From Paraprevotella clara YIT 11840 (GTDB lineage Bacteria; Bacteroidota; Bacteroidia; Bacteroidales; Bacteroidaceae), in assembly GCF_000233955.1 (NCBI RefSeq), contig NZ_JH376605.1:62001-126000 (forward strand): DNA of 64,000 bases. Direction: 5' to 3'. Made by a program: the position numbers and the translations under genes. Positions 23,735 through 34,735 of the stretch are shown piece after piece; position 1 is the stretch's first letter; each line of letters begins with the position of its first letter. The notes beneath the pieces were generated by a model. That model worked only from the letters and a program-made list of their open reading frames with translations. It was not told the DNA's origin and did not search any database.

Positions 23735-25015
23735 TTATTTATATTTTTGAATTGTCTCATCATAAAGTTTCCGGATGCGTTGGCCCACTTTTTCCCACGT
23801 GATGCCGTCCACTTCTTTCTTTCCTTCCACCTGCAAATATTCATGCAAAGAGGGATACATGCAAAGCGCATACATGGCATCGGCCATGGCATCTATATCC
23901 CAATAGTCCACCTTGATGCACTTGGACAGAATCTCGGCGCAACCGGATTGTTTGCTGATAATGGAAGGCACTCCGCTTTGCATCGCCTCGAGCGGGGATA
24001 TTCCAAACGGCTCCGACACGGAAGGCATCACATACACATCGCTGTCACGGAAACATTCGAACACCTGTTTCCCTTTCATAAAACCGGGAAAATGACAACG
24101 GTCGGCTATCCCGTAGGCTGCCGCCATCTCAATCATGGAGTTCATCATATCGCCGCTCCCGGCAAAGCAAAAACGTACGTTGTGTGTACGGTCCAACACT
24201 CGCTTGGCCGCTTCGATGAAATATTCAGGCCCTTTCTGCATGGTAATACGCCCCAAGAAAGTCACGACTTTCTCCTTGCGTTCCGAATAAGGTTTCCTCT
24301 GGTCCACAATCTCCTGAAGCTCCTGTGCCAACGGATACACGGCATTGTGCATGGCAAAACACTTTGCCGGATCTTGATGATAGTGGTTAATTACCGTCTG
24401 ACGCGTCAGCTCGCTCACGCACATGATGCAGTCCGCATGGTCCATACCGTTCTTTTCGATACTGTAGACCGTGGGATTCACATTTCCACGACTCCGGTCG
24501 AAGTCCGTGGCATGCACATGAATCACCAATGGCTTCCCGCTGACTTGCTTGGCATGGATGCCCGCCGGATAGGTCAGCCAATCGTGCGCATGAATGATGT
24601 CGAACTGCTGCTGCCGGGCTACAACTCCTGCCACGATGGAATAATTGTTGATCTCCTCGTGCAGGTTGTCCGGATAGCGGCCGGAAAACTCCATGCAGCC
24701 CAAATCATTCACATACATATATGAAAAGTCGGCATAAATATGATCGCGCAAATCATAATACAGTTGCGGGTCCATGTAACTGCCCACCCGGCTGTTTACA
24801 TAATTCCAATCCACATCACGCCAAACGATAGGCACGCTGTTCATACCTATAATCCTCATAAAGCTTTGGTCTTCATCTCCCCAAGGTTTCGGAATACAAA
24901 AAGTGATATCCATATCGGGCTGCAAAGAAAGACCTTTCGTCAGACCATAACTTGCCGTACCGAGTCCTCCAAGAATATGAGGAGGAAACTCCCAACCAAA
25001 CATTAATACTTTCAT
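23735..25015 (-). CDS. GT4 family glycosyltransferase, glycogen synthase type
   Basis: 426 residues. MFGWEFPPHILGGLGTASYG gives the glycine-rich N-terminal loop. FDIIHAHDWLTYPAGIHAK, VVTFLGRITMQKGPEYFIEA and VSEPFGISPLEAMQSGVPSI carry the GT-B fold and the E-x7-E motif. As middle gene of the GH133-GT4-GH57 operon, it is the better candidate for the cell's glycogen synthase than the GT5-like fragment at 19.7 kb. The likely donor is a nucleotide glucose. It starts 18 bases after the debranching enzyme stop. Confidence 0.88.
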   Translation of the reverse strand: MKVLMFGWEFPPHILGGLGTASYGLTKGLSLQPDMDITFCIPKPWGDEDQSFMRIIGMNSVPIVWRDVDWNYVNSRVGSYMDPQLYYDLRDHIYADFSYMYVNDLGCMEFSGRYPDNLHEEINNYSIVAGVVARQQQFDIIHAHDWLTYPAGIHAKQVSGKPLVIHVHATDFDRSRGNVNPTVYSIEKNGMDHADCIMCVSELTRQTVINHYHQDPAKCFAMHNAVYPLAQELQEIVDQRKPYSERKEKVVTFLGRITMQKGPEYFIEAAKRVLDRTHNVRFCFAGSGDMMNSMIEMAAAYGIADRCHFPGFMKGKQVFECFRDSDVYVMPSVSEPFGISPLEAMQSGVPSIISKQSGCAEILSKCIKVDYWDIDAMADAMYALCMYPSLHEYLQVEGKKEVDGITWEKVGQRIRKLYDETIQKYK

Positions 25016-25033
25016 ATTCAGTTCCTCCTGTCT

Positions 25034-26980
25034 TTATATATCGTATTTTTCGATTAATTTCACTACACGGAGAATCTCAGCCACATTCATCGCAAAGGAT
25101 ATGGCTCCCCGAGCATGATAAGGCGGATTCCCGTCGAACAGTTCCGGTATGGTACCGACGCAATGCGAAAACATTTCCTCTTCAAAGCCCACCAACACAC
25201 GTTCCACAAAACTTACACGGCTCTTTTTATACAGACGCAAGCAGGCTTCCATATAAAAGCCAGCCAGCCAAGGCCATGCCGTACCTTGATGATAAGCATA
25301 ATCACGCTGGACTTGCGGGCCGACGTACATCGGATTATATCCTCCGCTCTTGGGACTCAGTGAACGAAGTCCTTTGGGAGTCAATAACTCCTTTGTACAA
25401 ATATCAAAAACCGTTTTCTTCTCCGGAAGGCTCAAAGGAGAATAGTCAAGCGCCACAGCAAATATCATATTGGGGCGGACACTCCAATCCTGTTCTTGGT
25501 CTTTCTCGTCTACGTAATCGAACAAATATCCGTATTGGTTCAGAAACACATCCTTAAACGCCTGTTCCGCCTTCACAGCCATGGCAGCAAAGTGAGCCTC
25601 CTCTTCTTTACGCCCTACCATCTGACATATCTCCTCGCTAAACTTCAATGCATTATACCATAAGGCATTGAACTCCACGATATAGCCGCTTCTCGGTACA
25701 ATAGGACGGCCGTTTGCTGTAGAATTCATCCAAGTCACGGCTTTACTCTTCCCCTGAGCGTATACCAATCCGTTTTCTCTGACTTTCAAATTGGGATGAG
25801 AACTTGTACTCAGATACATCATGATGTCCTTGGCCAAAAGGCCATATTTCTCGACACATTTCTGCAAAGAAACAATCTTACCATATTGTTGGATACACCA
25901 AACCGCCCACAAAAGAATATCCGGATGTTCTATTTCATGTATTTTCACGCTCAACGGCTCGCCGGCCATAAATTCCCGAATGCCTTTTTCCACCGTCTTC
26001 ATGCACATTTCAAACTGCTCCACCTCTTCATTGACCAAAGTCAATCCCGGCAAAGCAATCAGCATATCACGAGCACGGCATTTAAACCATGGATAACCAG
26101 CCAGAATATAATTCTCTCCGTCTACATGATAATAGAATTGATGTGCAGAATTAACCAAACAATGATAGAAATTATCCCGTGGAGTACGGATCTTCGCTTC
26201 AAAATCTGCTATCTGTTTCAACTGAGTGGTCTTTATCTCAGACAACCCGGCGGAAAAAACCACACTCTCGCCTTTCTTAATCTTCAGTTCAAAATAACCG
26301 GGCACATAGAGATCCTCATTAAAGGCATATCCTCTCTCCAATTCTTTCGGATACTCCACTCCACGATACCAATCCGGCTGAAAAACAAAATCGTTTTTCT
26401 TGTTCAACTGCATGTAAAGCTCGGGATAACCGTCATACATACAAGTTTTGATACCATTCGACACTTCTTGATAGTCCCGGTTCACCCTTGTGTTTTCATG
26501 TGTGTACTCCCTCACACAACGGAATGCCAGAAATGGACGGAGCTTCAAAGTCGTTTCGGAATGGGCGTCCAAAAGCGTATAACGGATGATAATGCGGTTT
26601 TCATAATGTTGAAACACCTTTTCTTTCTTCAGAACCACCCCTCCTACACGATAGATTGTAGTAGGCACCTGATCACAATTAAATTCTCGAATGTACTTAT
26701 GACCATTCGGACTGAAATTGTTCCCTTGATACTTGTGAAGCCCTAAGTTAAACTCAGCCCCGTGTTGCACCACCGTCTCGTCCAACGAAGACAGCAACAC
26801 ATAATTCTCATCGCCCAATTCCGGTATCGGGACGACCAGCAAACCATGATATTTTCTTGTATTACAATCCACGATCGTAGAACAAGAATAAGCACCCGAG
26901 CGATTAGACCTCAAAATCTCTTTGGGTAACGCTTCCTCCAAATTGGTCATCAGAGTCTTATCAAAATGAATGTAACTCAT
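25034..26980 (-). CDS. Glycogen debranching enzyme (amylo-alpha-1,6-glucosidase, GH133)
   Basis: 648 residues, typical of the bacterial GDE type. The N-terminal domain has RSNRSGAYSCSTIVDCNTRK and YHGLLVVPIPELGDE. The C-terminal (alpha/alpha)6 barrel has ILAGYPWFKCRARDMLIALP near 315, NALWYNALKF near 450 and QVQRDYAYHQGTAWPWLAGF near 580. It removes alpha-1,6 branch glucose from glycogen. It is the first gene of the glycogen operon; a divergent Crp/Fnr regulator lies 234 bases away. That AT-rich gap (26981-27214) contains the regulator's promoter, but I found no convincing box for this gene. Confidence 0.92.
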   Translation of the reverse strand: MSYIHFDKTLMTNLEEALPKEILRSNRSGAYSCSTIVDCNTRKYHGLLVVPIPELGDENYVLLSSLDETVVQHGAEFNLGLHKYQGNNFSPNGHKYIREFNCDQVPTTIYRVGGVVLKKEKVFQHYENRIIIRYTLLDAHSETTLKLRPFLAFRCVREYTHENTRVNRDYQEVSNGIKTCMYDGYPELYMQLNKKNDFVFQPDWYRGVEYPKELERGYAFNEDLYVPGYFELKIKKGESVVFSAGLSEIKTTQLKQIADFEAKIRTPRDNFYHCLVNSAHQFYYHVDGENYILAGYPWFKCRARDMLIALPGLTLVNEEVEQFEMCMKTVEKGIREFMAGEPLSVKIHEIEHPDILLWAVWCIQQYGKIVSLQKCVEKYGLLAKDIMMYLSTSSHPNLKVRENGLVYAQGKSKAVTWMNSTANGRPIVPRSGYIVEFNALWYNALKFSEEICQMVGRKEEEAHFAAMAVKAEQAFKDVFLNQYGYLFDYVDEKDQEQDWSVRPNMIFAVALDYSPLSLPEKKTVFDICTKELLTPKGLRSLSPKSGGYNPMYVGPQVQRDYAYHQGTAWPWLAGFYMEACLRLYKKSRVSFVERVLVGFEEEMFSHCVGTIPELFDGNPPYHARGAISFAMNVAEILRVVKLIEKYDI

Positions 26981-27172
26981 AGTCTAGAAATTATATATAA
27001 GGTTTTCACTTTACTGTTTATTTTGTCTCTGTTTTTATTTATGCAACCCAAAAATAATAAAAATCCAATTATGCGCGAAATTTTTTGATAACATATTTTT
27101 AAGAATTCATAAAAATATGCTGTAGAATATGTTTTTATAATCTTAAGATTTCATGAATCTATCAAGATTTAC

Positions 27173-27180
27173 TAATTTTG
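27173..27180 (+). promoter_or_regulatory. -7 box of the Crp/Fnr gene
   Basis: TAATTTTG matches TAnnTTTG; the start would fall near 27187, ahead of the ATGs at 27215 and 27230. Confidence 0.5.
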
Positions 27181-27214
27181 TGTCGTAAAACATAATTTGC
27201 AGCAGATTTGATTT

Positions 27215-27916
27215 ATGGTCAAAAAGGAAATGGACAACAAAGAGATTCTGGAAAAAATCTCTGATTTATGTAAACCACTCACCCCAGAACAACGCGAATA
27301 TTTAACAGAAAACCTCACGGTTTATACATTTAGAAAAAACGAAGCGATTTACAGTGAAGGTGAATTCCCGACTCAACTTATGTGTCTTTTATCCGGAAAG
27401 GTAAAAATATTCAAGAACGGTGTCAGCGGGCGTAATCAAATCATTCGCGTCATCAAGCCCGTAGAATACTTTGCTTATCGTGCGTATTTTGCCCATCAGG
27501 AATTTCTGACTGCTGCAGCCGCATTCGAAGCCTCAACGATAGCCATGATTCCTATGACTACCATCACAAAGTTGGTAAGTAGCAATAATGACTTGGCGTG
27601 GTTCTTCATCAAACAATTATCTGTAGATTTGGGTATAGCCGACGAACGTACGGTCAACTTGACTCAAAAACATATACGGGGACGGTTGGCCGAGTCTATT
27701 CTGTTTTTGAAGGAGAGTTACGGACTGGAAGAAGATGGTTGCACGCTCAGCATCTATCTATCCCGCGAAGATTTGGCCAGTCTGTCCAACATGACAACCT
27801 CCAACGCCATTCGCACATTGACGAATTTCGCTTCAGAGAAAATCATTGCGATAGACGGCCGGAAAATCAAAATTATATCGGAAGACAGATTGGAAAAGAT
27901 ATCTAAAATAGGATAA
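27215..27916 (+). CDS. Crp/Fnr family transcriptional regulator
   Basis: 233 residues (228 if the second ATG at 27230 is used). An N-terminal cyclic-nucleotide-binding-like barrel has FRKNEAIYSEGEFPTQLMCL and LSGKVKIFKNGVSGRNQIIR. A long dimer helix follows, then a C-terminal winged HTH (LSREDLASLSNMTTSNAIRT, then LTNFASEKIIAIDG). There is no Fnr-type cysteine cluster at the N terminus, so oxygen sensing by an iron-sulfur centre is unlikely. It is divergent from the glycogen operon, which makes that operon a possible target. Confidence 0.85.
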   Translation: MVKKEMDNKEILEKISDLCKPLTPEQREYLTENLTVYTFRKNEAIYSEGEFPTQLMCLLSGKVKIFKNGVSGRNQIIRVIKPVEYFAYRAYFAHQEFLTAAAAFEASTIAMIPMTTITKLVSSNNDLAWFFIKQLSVDLGIADERTVNLTQKHIRGRLAESILFLKESYGLEEDGCTLSIYLSREDLASLSNMTTSNAIRTLTNFASEKIIAIDGRKIKIISEDRLEKISKIG

Positions 27917-27943
27917 GTCTCATGGTTGTCGGCTCCGAACCGT

Positions 27944-28870
27944 TCAACCCGGTATAATGAAATTCACCCATTCCTGATGTATACCTATTTTCATGGGCGT
28001 AGAACCATTTTCCCATACTGCCCCATCCAAACTAATCATAGCCTTTCCGTTATCAAAAAAGTCCACTTCCTTAGTTCTATACGACTTCACGGCTTTATGA
28101 TTCAAAAAGCGCCCACGAAAAAGCATCCATAAAGCTTCCACCATCTGGCTGATTTCCGGATGCGACACGACTGAAACATCCAATAATCCATTGTACGGAA
28201 CTCCGCTCGGAGTCTGGCCATAGCCTCTGGCACTACTGATACATACCGTCATCACACTTTTGTCGATGTCATCCAAATTCACTTTGAAATGCATCTTGTG
28301 TTCCATACGCTGAAACAGCAACAAAAACATAGACGATAGATGAGAAAGGGTCAGCATTCCCCAAAAACGGCGTGTCTTGTGCTTGATATTCATAATGTTC
28401 GCCACCAGACCGACGTTCACACAATTCAAAAAGAAACGGGGATGGCTGTCCTCTGTCCGCCTCGGAACACAATACCCTACATCCACCTTACGGATTCTTC
28501 GCTTTATCAGCCAATCTATCGTTTGCTTGTAATTATCTTCCTCAAATCCCCAAAAATGTGCAAAATCATTTCCCCATCCGTTAGGAATAACCCCGAAAGC
28601 AACGCTACGACGCACCTCCTCTCCTTGCGACAGCACTCCGTTCAACGCACGATTCAACGCTGCATCGCCCCCGACGATAATAATCGTTGTGTAACCATTG
28701 GAAGCAAGCATAGCCGCCAAGCGTTCTACGGATTTCGGTCCTTCACTCTGCACGAAGTCATAAAGTACGCCTTTCTCCGTCAAATATGAGCGTATAGCCT
28801 CCCACTCTTTATGTATATGACGGACACCGTCTTTCGGACAATATATAATCCCCCATCTTGATGGTTCCAT
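27944..28870 (-). CDS. Diacylglycerol/lipid kinase family protein
   Basis: 308 residues. TIIIVGGDAALNRALNGVLS near residue 75 is the GGDGT-type nucleotide-binding motif, with A instead of G at one place. AFGVIPNGWGNDFAHFWGF matches the PxGTxNDFA motif. The C-terminal half is a beta-sandwich (VMTVCISSARGYGQTPSGVP; NGLLDVSVVSHPEISQMVEA). The family phosphorylates diacylglycerol or sphingoid bases; Bacteroidales make sphingolipids, so a sphingoid substrate is possible but not shown. A TATATTTG box lies at 28900-28893. Confidence 0.82.
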   Translation of the reverse strand: MEPSRWGIIYCPKDGVRHIHKEWEAIRSYLTEKGVLYDFVQSEGPKSVERLAAMLASNGYTTIIIVGGDAALNRALNGVLSQGEEVRRSVAFGVIPNGWGNDFAHFWGFEEDNYKQTIDWLIKRRIRKVDVGYCVPRRTEDSHPRFFLNCVNVGLVANIMNIKHKTRRFWGMLTLSHLSSMFLLLFQRMEHKMHFKVNLDDIDKSVMTVCISSARGYGQTPSGVPYNGLLDVSVVSHPEISQMVEALWMLFRGRFLNHKAVKSYRTKEVDFFDNGKAMISLDGAVWENGSTPMKIGIHQEWVNFIIPG

Positions 28871-28892
28871 AATTCAATTCGCTAAAAACGCA

Positions 28893-28900
28893 CAAATATA
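28893..28900 (-). promoter_or_regulatory. -7 box of the lipid kinase gene
   Basis: CAAATATA reads TATATTTG on the minus strand, 23 bases before the ATG at 28870. Confidence 0.5.
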
Positions 28901-28942
28901 CACAAAACTATTTATTCTCTACTTGAATCTTCTTCTAAATCT

Positions 28943-29857
28943 TCACTGCAACAGCCAATCTTTAATCTGGCCGATTTTCTGTTCCATCGGCCAACCTGCG
29001 TCCAACCAGTTTATCTTGATGCCACGACGCTCCATTCCGCGAAACCAAGTCATCTGTCTCTTGGCAAACTGATGGATAGCGGTTTCCAAACCACAGAACA
29101 TCTCCTCATACGTCAACTCTCCGAGTACATACCGTGTCAGATATTTATATTCCAAACCATAATATATCAGGTCTTCCGCCGGTATCCCTTCGTCTAACAG
29201 TCCTTTTATCTCATCAATCATCCCCTCGTCCAAACGTTGCCTCAGACGTTTCGTTATTTTATTACGTCTCAAATCCCGCTCTATGTCCACTCCTATGACC
29301 AAGGAACGGATTTCGGGAAAAGCCCTTGCTTCCGTAGGATGCAAACGATAATACTCTTCTATTTCTATCGCGCGTATCGCACGTTTTACGGTATCGACAT
29401 CCGTCGTATTATGAAGCACCTTATATGAACTCAGTATTTCTGTCAGTTCGGGAAGGCTCTTTTGAGCCAAGTTTGCACGCAAATCCGGATTTTCCGGTAC
29501 GGGCATCAGATTATATCCTTTCAACACGGACTCGATATATAAGCCTGTACCTCCACATAATATAGGAAGCATACGACGCGCTTTCAACGCTTCATAAACT
29601 TTCAAAAAATCCCGCTGATACTCAAACAAATTATATTTCGTACCTGGCTCCACGATATCAATCAAATGGTAAGGAACAAAGTGACCATCGACAACATAAT
29701 CTTTCAAGTCTTTTCCGGTTCCCAAATCCATACGCCTGTACACCTGCCTGCTGTCTCCGCTAATTATCTCCGTCTTCAGTTCGTAAGCCAAAGCTACAGC
29801 CAATACAGTCTTTCCCGATGCCGTAGGCCCTAATATCGTAATAAGATCATATTTCAT
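28943..29857 (-). CDS. miaA: tRNA dimethylallyltransferase
   Basis: 304 residues from ATG 29857 (MKYDLITILGPTASGKTVLA); an ATG at 29875 is also in frame. The P-loop GPTASGKT is at 10-17. SGDSRQVYRRMDLGTGKDLK carries the substrate-binding aspartate, and PILCGGTGLYIESVL and RAIRAIEIEEYY follow. The enzyme adds a dimethylallyl group to A37 of tRNAs reading UNN codons. A TATCTTTG box (29899-29892) lies just ahead, overlapping the far side of the gap terminator region, so the gene has its own promoter. Confidence 0.95.
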   Translation of the reverse strand: MKYDLITILGPTASGKTVLAVALAYELKTEIISGDSRQVYRRMDLGTGKDLKDYVVDGHFVPYHLIDIVEPGTKYNLFEYQRDFLKVYEALKARRMLPILCGGTGLYIESVLKGYNLMPVPENPDLRANLAQKSLPELTEILSSYKVLHNTTDVDTVKRAIRAIEIEEYYRLHPTEARAFPEIRSLVIGVDIERDLRRNKITKRLRQRLDEGMIDEIKGLLDEGIPAEDLIYYGLEYKYLTRYVLGELTYEEMFCGLETAIHQFAKRQMTWFRGMERRGIKINWLDAGWPMEQKIGQIKDWLLQ

Positions 29858-29891
29858 CGTATCTCCGTTTACCATATTATAATAACAAAAG

Positions 29892-29899
29892 CAAAGATA
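29892..29899 (-). promoter_or_regulatory. miaA: -7 box of miaA
   Basis: CAAAGATA reads TATCTTTG on the minus strand. The expected start near 29885 allows either ATG (29875 or 29857). Confidence 0.5.
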
Positions 29900-29901
29900 C
29901 G

Positions 29902-29933
29902 AAAAAAGCCACCCTCCCAAAAGGAAGATGGCT
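29902..29933 (-). terminator. Terminator of gap
   Basis: On the minus strand AGCCATCTTCC pairs, with two G-U pairs, with GGAGGGTGGCT around a short loop (29907-29933), followed by TTTTTT. Confidence 0.75.
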
Positions 29934-29957
29934 TCAATTTTATCGTAGAAAACGGGA

Positions 29958-30980
<1,023 letters not shown>

Positions 30981-31076
30981 TTAAAATTAAAGGTTCTAAT
31001 ATAAGTTATTTAACTCTTTTCTACTATTTTGCAGCATGAGCATTTTGAAGTCTGTCCTCCCTCCGCTTGCGCACTG

Positions 31077-31084
31077 CAAATTTA
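31077..31084 (-). promoter_or_regulatory. gap: -7 box of gap
   Basis: CAAATTTA reads TAAATTTG on the minus strand; the transcript would carry a leader of roughly 100 bases. Confidence 0.5.
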
Positions 31085-31124
31085 TGAATTTCTTTTGAAA
31101 TAGAGCATATAAAAGAGGAAAAAA

Positions 31125-31571
31125 TTAAAAGGAACGAAAATACAAGGAAGTCCCTCCCGAGCGCAACACCATATGGTCGCCGTCGAGCCGTACGACCTCA
31201 AATGTCACATCTCCGGAAGGTATACCGAAATGTTTCAGTTTATCCACATCCGCCTCTTGAGACTGATTCCCTTTTACCCTGAAATTATACATACGCAAGG
31301 TAGCAGCTCCCTCATTATAATCATACCTGCACACGTACGTCCCATAACCGTTTCCGCCCAAATCCCGAATCTCGGACACTCCGAGCTGAAATGCCCAAAA
31401 AAGGCGATTACATTCCGATTGCCCGTCCGTAGCCTCATCCTCTATCCACTCTTGTTTCCAATATCCTTCCAAGTCTGGATATTCCGGAGCCTTATCCGTA
31501 CAAGACAAACAGAACGGAACAAGCAGACAGAAACAAATCCATTTAAAAACCAAACTGTTTATTTTATACAT
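31125..31571 (-). CDS. Small lipoprotein of unknown function (lipocalin-like size)
   Basis: 148 residues. KWICFCLLVPFCLSCTDKAP is a lipoprotein signal with Cys near residue 24. The mature part starts DLEGYWKQEWIEDEATDG and contains alternating strands (YVCRYDYNEGAATLRMYNFR; VVRLDGDHMVLRSGGTSLYF), reminiscent of small lipocalin-like Bacteroidales lipoproteins. I cannot assign a family with confidence. Its start overlaps the end of the Wzi-type gene by 13 bases, so the two are translationally linked and may act at the same place on the outer membrane. Confidence 0.65.
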   Translation of the reverse strand: MYKINSLVFKWICFCLLVPFCLSCTDKAPEYPDLEGYWKQEWIEDEATDGQSECNRLFWAFQLGVSEIRDLGGNGYGTYVCRYDYNEGAATLRMYNFRVKGNQSQEADVDKLKHFGIPSGDVTFEVVRLDGDHMVLRSGGTSLYFRSF

Positions 31572-33067
31572 ATCCCCTCCTTTCTTATGGTTATCATACC
31601 GCCACCGCTATTACCGAGATAATCACCGTGATCCACGGCCGCCGAAACGGAAAAATGCCATCCGGACAATGCCTTGGGCGAATACGTCACTTCATACAGC
31701 GAACTGAACTGTTTGCAGATCTTATCCAAAGGATTGACGTATGTTCCCCAATGAAGCGCATACGACATCAGTACGCGATAGGCCCACTCGTCAGACGGTG
31801 TCCCGCTGAAAGCCCAATGATTGGCACGCACGCGGTTACTCCGGAACTTAAGGCTACCGTCGCGGTTGTAGATCGGTCCGGGCAACAATGGGTTACCAAC
31901 ACCCAGACCATAATGTTGCCAAGACTGATAAAAGAAATTATTGTAGTAATCGTCACAAGCACTCACTTGCATACCTGGAAAAGCCGCTCCCGGAAAACGT
32001 TCGTCTCCGTCATACAAAATAGGACCCGACTGGTCTTTCGTGGCCAATCCCTCCCAAAGCAATGTATTGACCCAACGGTTTCTGGGCAAAGTAATCTCAA
32101 ATCCTAAGTGCCCGTCTTTCCAACGTCCGTATTGGAGGAACATTTGTGAATGGTCGTCAAAGAAATGTTCATAATATGCACGGAACTTCCAATCGCGCCA
32201 ATAATAATTCAACGAAAAGTTCCAACTGCCCACATGATTGCCTTCCACATTCACCTGATCTCCCCCGGTAGTGCCGTCTCCCCCGGCTTGGGCCAAGAAA
32301 ACTTTGGCATAATTCTTCAATCCATGAGGCATCTCGTACACGGTCTCTTTCCACTCACCGTCTTTCAAAGAAAAGGTATGCTGCGTTCCTCCGAATTGAG
32401 CCGACATCAGCATGCCGAGCTCTGCTTCCAAAGGAAACCTTTCCTTGTTTCCCACCTTGAACATCAACTCCTTACTGTGATAAAGAATGTCCTCCACGTA
32501 AGTCTGGTGGTTTGCCCCCGCAAAATCACGCTGCCAACGGTCGTCCGTAAAACGTCCGTAAGCGATATAGCCTTTAAAAGCAAACCATCCCTTCGTTCCC
32601 GGCACCGTATAATAATCCGCAATCTCTGCCCTTATCTGAGGAACAGGTCGCGCATTGTTTCCTTCCACCATTCCGCCGCTGCTCAACAGCGGGTTCTTCC
32701 CCAACGGATTGCGTTCCTTGTTCCCGATACTCAAATTAAGAACTCTCCACGAAAAGTCTGCATAAGCCTGTTGCACGATAAATTCGGAAGGACTGTTCAC
32801 GGCCGCAGCCAAATCCAATCCGGCTCCAATCCGCCAACCATGATTAAAAGATTTACGATAAGTAAGCCCCGCACGCAAATAAGCACTGTTCGGTTTCTGG
32901 CTCGACAGACCGTTCCGATTGGCCGTAAACCACAACGGTGCATAATCTCCGGAACTGACATTCGCAGAGGCCTCGACACGATAAGTCAACGTCGTGTCGG
33001 ATTGTGCCCTACCGGTCAAAGCAGGCAGCGCACACCACAACAAAACCTTTATGCCCAATCTGTTCAT
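31559..33067 (-). CDS. Capsule assembly Wzi family outer membrane protein
   Basis: 502 residues. A signal peptide (GIKVLLWCALPALTGRAQS) is followed by beta-barrel-like repeats of alternating strands. YRVEASANVSSGDYAPLWFT, NRNGLSSQKPNSAYLRAGL and LNLSIGNKERNPLGKNPLLS are typical of Bacteroidales Wzi-like proteins. Wzi of E. coli is an 18-strand barrel that anchors capsule; the Bacteroidales branch may serve capsule or another surface glycan. It is in an operon with a small lipoprotein. No capsule gene cluster is seen nearby. Confidence 0.82.
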   Translation of the reverse strand: MNRLGIKVLLWCALPALTGRAQSDTTLTYRVEASANVSSGDYAPLWFTANRNGLSSQKPNSAYLRAGLTYRKSFNHGWRIGAGLDLAAAVNSPSEFIVQQAYADFSWRVLNLSIGNKERNPLGKNPLLSSGGMVEGNNARPVPQIRAEIADYYTVPGTKGWFAFKGYIAYGRFTDDRWQRDFAGANHQTYVEDILYHSKELMFKVGNKERFPLEAELGMLMSAQFGGTQHTFSLKDGEWKETVYEMPHGLKNYAKVFLAQAGGDGTTGGDQVNVEGNHVGSWNFSLNYYWRDWKFRAYYEHFFDDHSQMFLQYGRWKDGHLGFEITLPRNRWVNTLLWEGLATKDQSGPILYDGDERFPGAAFPGMQVSACDDYYNNFFYQSWQHYGLGVGNPLLPGPIYNRDGSLKFRSNRVRANHWAFSGTPSDEWAYRVLMSYALHWGTYVNPLDKICKQFSSLYEVTYSPKALSGWHFSVSAAVDHGDYLGNSGGGMITIRKEGICIK

Positions 33068-33108
33068 TCTGATATGATTTTTTATTTCATTTTAATAAAC
33101 TCCGACAT

Positions 33109-33143
33109 GAAAAATAGCCCCAACTGCAAAAGTTGAGGCTATT
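33109..33143 (-). terminator. Terminator of guaA
   Basis: On the minus strand AATAGCCTCAACT pairs with AGTTGGGGCTATT around a short loop, followed by TTTTTC. It separates guaA from the Wzi gene. Confidence 0.8.
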
Positions 33144-33169
33144 ATCAACCATATATCGGTATACGATTG

Positions 33170-34693
33170 TCATTCCCATTCTATCGTCGAAGGCGGTTTG
33201 GAAGAGATATCGTAACATACACGATTCACTCCTTTCACCTTATTTATTATATCATTGCTCACCTTCGCCATGAAATCGTAAGGCAAATGTGCCCAATCGG
33301 CTGTCATCGCATCCGTACTGGTCACGGCACGCAGGGCTACAGCGCGTTCATACGTACGCTCGTCCCCCATCACGCCCACGCTTTTCACGGGCAACAGGAT
33401 TACACCGGCCTGCCAGACTTGGTCGTACAATCCCCAGTCTCTCAACCCTTGGATGAAAATGTCATCGGCATCCTGCAAAACCCGTACCTTCTCCGGCGTA
33501 ATATCACCCAAGATGCGCACGGCCAGTCCCGGTCCGGGGAACGGATGACGGGTAATCAAATGTTCCGGCATTCCCATCTGACGCCCTACGCGACGTACCT
33601 CGTCCTTGAACAACCACTTCAACGGTTCACAAAGTTGCAGGTGCATCTCCTCAGGCAAACCGCCTACGTTATGATGGCTCTTGATGGTCTTTCCCGTAAT
33701 ATTCAGGCTCTCGATACGGTCGGGATAAATCGTTCCCTGCGCCAACCACTTGGCATCGGTTATTTTCCGGGCTTCCGCATCGAACACCTCCACGAAGTCG
33801 CGGCCGATAATCTTACGCTTTTGCTCCGGATCGGTCACTCCCTCCAAATCCTTGAAGAACTTCGCACTGGCGTCCACGCCAATCACGTTCAGCCCCAGAC
33901 ACTCGTAGTCGTGCAACACATTCTTGAACTCGTTCTTACGCAACATCCCGTGGTCTACGAAGATACAGGTCAGATTCTTACCGATAGCTTTGTTCAGCAA
34001 CACAGCGGCCACGGAAGAATCCACACCGCCGCTCAATCCGAGAATCACCCGGTCGTCTCCCAACTGCGCCTTCAACTCGGCCACCGTAGTGTCTACGAAC
34101 GAAGCCGCACTCCAATCCTGCTTGCTGCCGCAAATGTCCACTACAAAGTTTTTCAGCAACAGCGTTCCCTGTACGGAATGAAACACTTCCGGATGGAACT
34201 GCACACCCCATAGCGGTTCTCCCTCTGCCTGATAAGCGGCGTTCACGACTTTGTCGGTAGAAGCTATAACCTTAAAGCCCTCGGGCAATTTCGTAATGGT
34301 ATCGCCATGGCTCATCCACACTTGGGAATGCTCCTCAAATCCCTTGAACAAAGGATTCTCCTTGTCGAACGAAGCCAAATTGGCACGCCCGTACTCACGC
34401 GTTCCGGCCGGTTCCACATTGCCGCCCAAAGTATAACTCATGAACTGCGCGCCATAGCAAATACCCAATATCGGATATTTCCCGCGAATTTCGTCCAAGT
34501 CGATTTTAAATGCCTCCTTATCATATACGCTGAAAGGCGAACCGCTTAAAATCACACCGATAACCGACGGATCTTCTTTCGGGAACTTGTTATAAGGCAA
34601 TATCTCACAGAAAGTATCCAACTCCCGGACACGACGTCCGATAAGCTGTGTAGTCTGTGACCCGAAATCAAGAATGATGATTTTCTGTTGCAT
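33170..34693 (-). CDS. guaA: GMP synthase (glutamine-hydrolysing)
   Basis: 507 residues from ATG 34693 ([20 protein letters not shown]). The frame extends to 34723 but a TACTTTTG box (34728-34721) sits there. The class I amidotransferase has [15 protein letters not shown] with its nucleophile Cys near 80 and a catalytic His in VQFHPEV. The ATP-pyrophosphatase has the P-loop [14 protein letters not shown] near 225, and the C-terminal dimer domain ends in KPPSTIEWE. It converts XMP to GMP. It has its own promoter and terminator, so it is monocistronic. Confidence 0.97.
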   Translation of the reverse strand: MQQKIIILDFGSQTTQLIGRRVRELDTFCEILPYNKFPKEDPSVIGVILSGSPFSVYDKEAFKIDLDEIRGKYPILGICYGAQFMSYTLGGNVEPAGTREYGRANLASFDKENPLFKGFEEHSQVWMSHGDTITKLPEGFKVIASTDKVVNAAYQAEGEPLWGVQFHPEVFHSVQGTLLLKNFVVDICGSKQDWSAASFVDTTVAELKAQLGDDRVILGLSGGVDSSVAAVLLNKAIGKNLTCIFVDHGMLRKNEFKNVLHDYECLGLNVIGVDASAKFFKDLEGVTDPEQKRKIIGRDFVEVFDAEARKITDAKWLAQGTIYPDRIESLNITGKTIKSHHNVGGLPEEMHLQLCEPLKWLFKDEVRRVGRQMGMPEHLITRHPFPGPGLAVRILGDITPEKVRVLQDADDIFIQGLRDWGLYDQVWQAGVILLPVKSVGVMGDERTYERAVALRAVTSTDAMTADWAHLPYDFMAKVSNDIINKVKGVNRVCYDISSKPPSTIEWE

Positions 34694-34720
34694 AAAAAGA
34701 TTTTTATCTGATTTTGTGCG

Positions 34721-34728
34721 CAAAAGTA
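34721..34728 (-). promoter_or_regulatory. guaA: -7 box of guaA
   Basis: CAAAAGTA reads TACTTTTG on the minus strand; it supports the inner ATG at 34693. Confidence 0.5.
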
Positions 34729-34735
34729 CAACAAA

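Noticed and set aside
27215-27916. Fnr-type oxygen sensor
   Set aside because: The N terminus lacks the cysteine cluster needed for a [4Fe-4S] centre, so only the general Crp/Fnr family is claimed.
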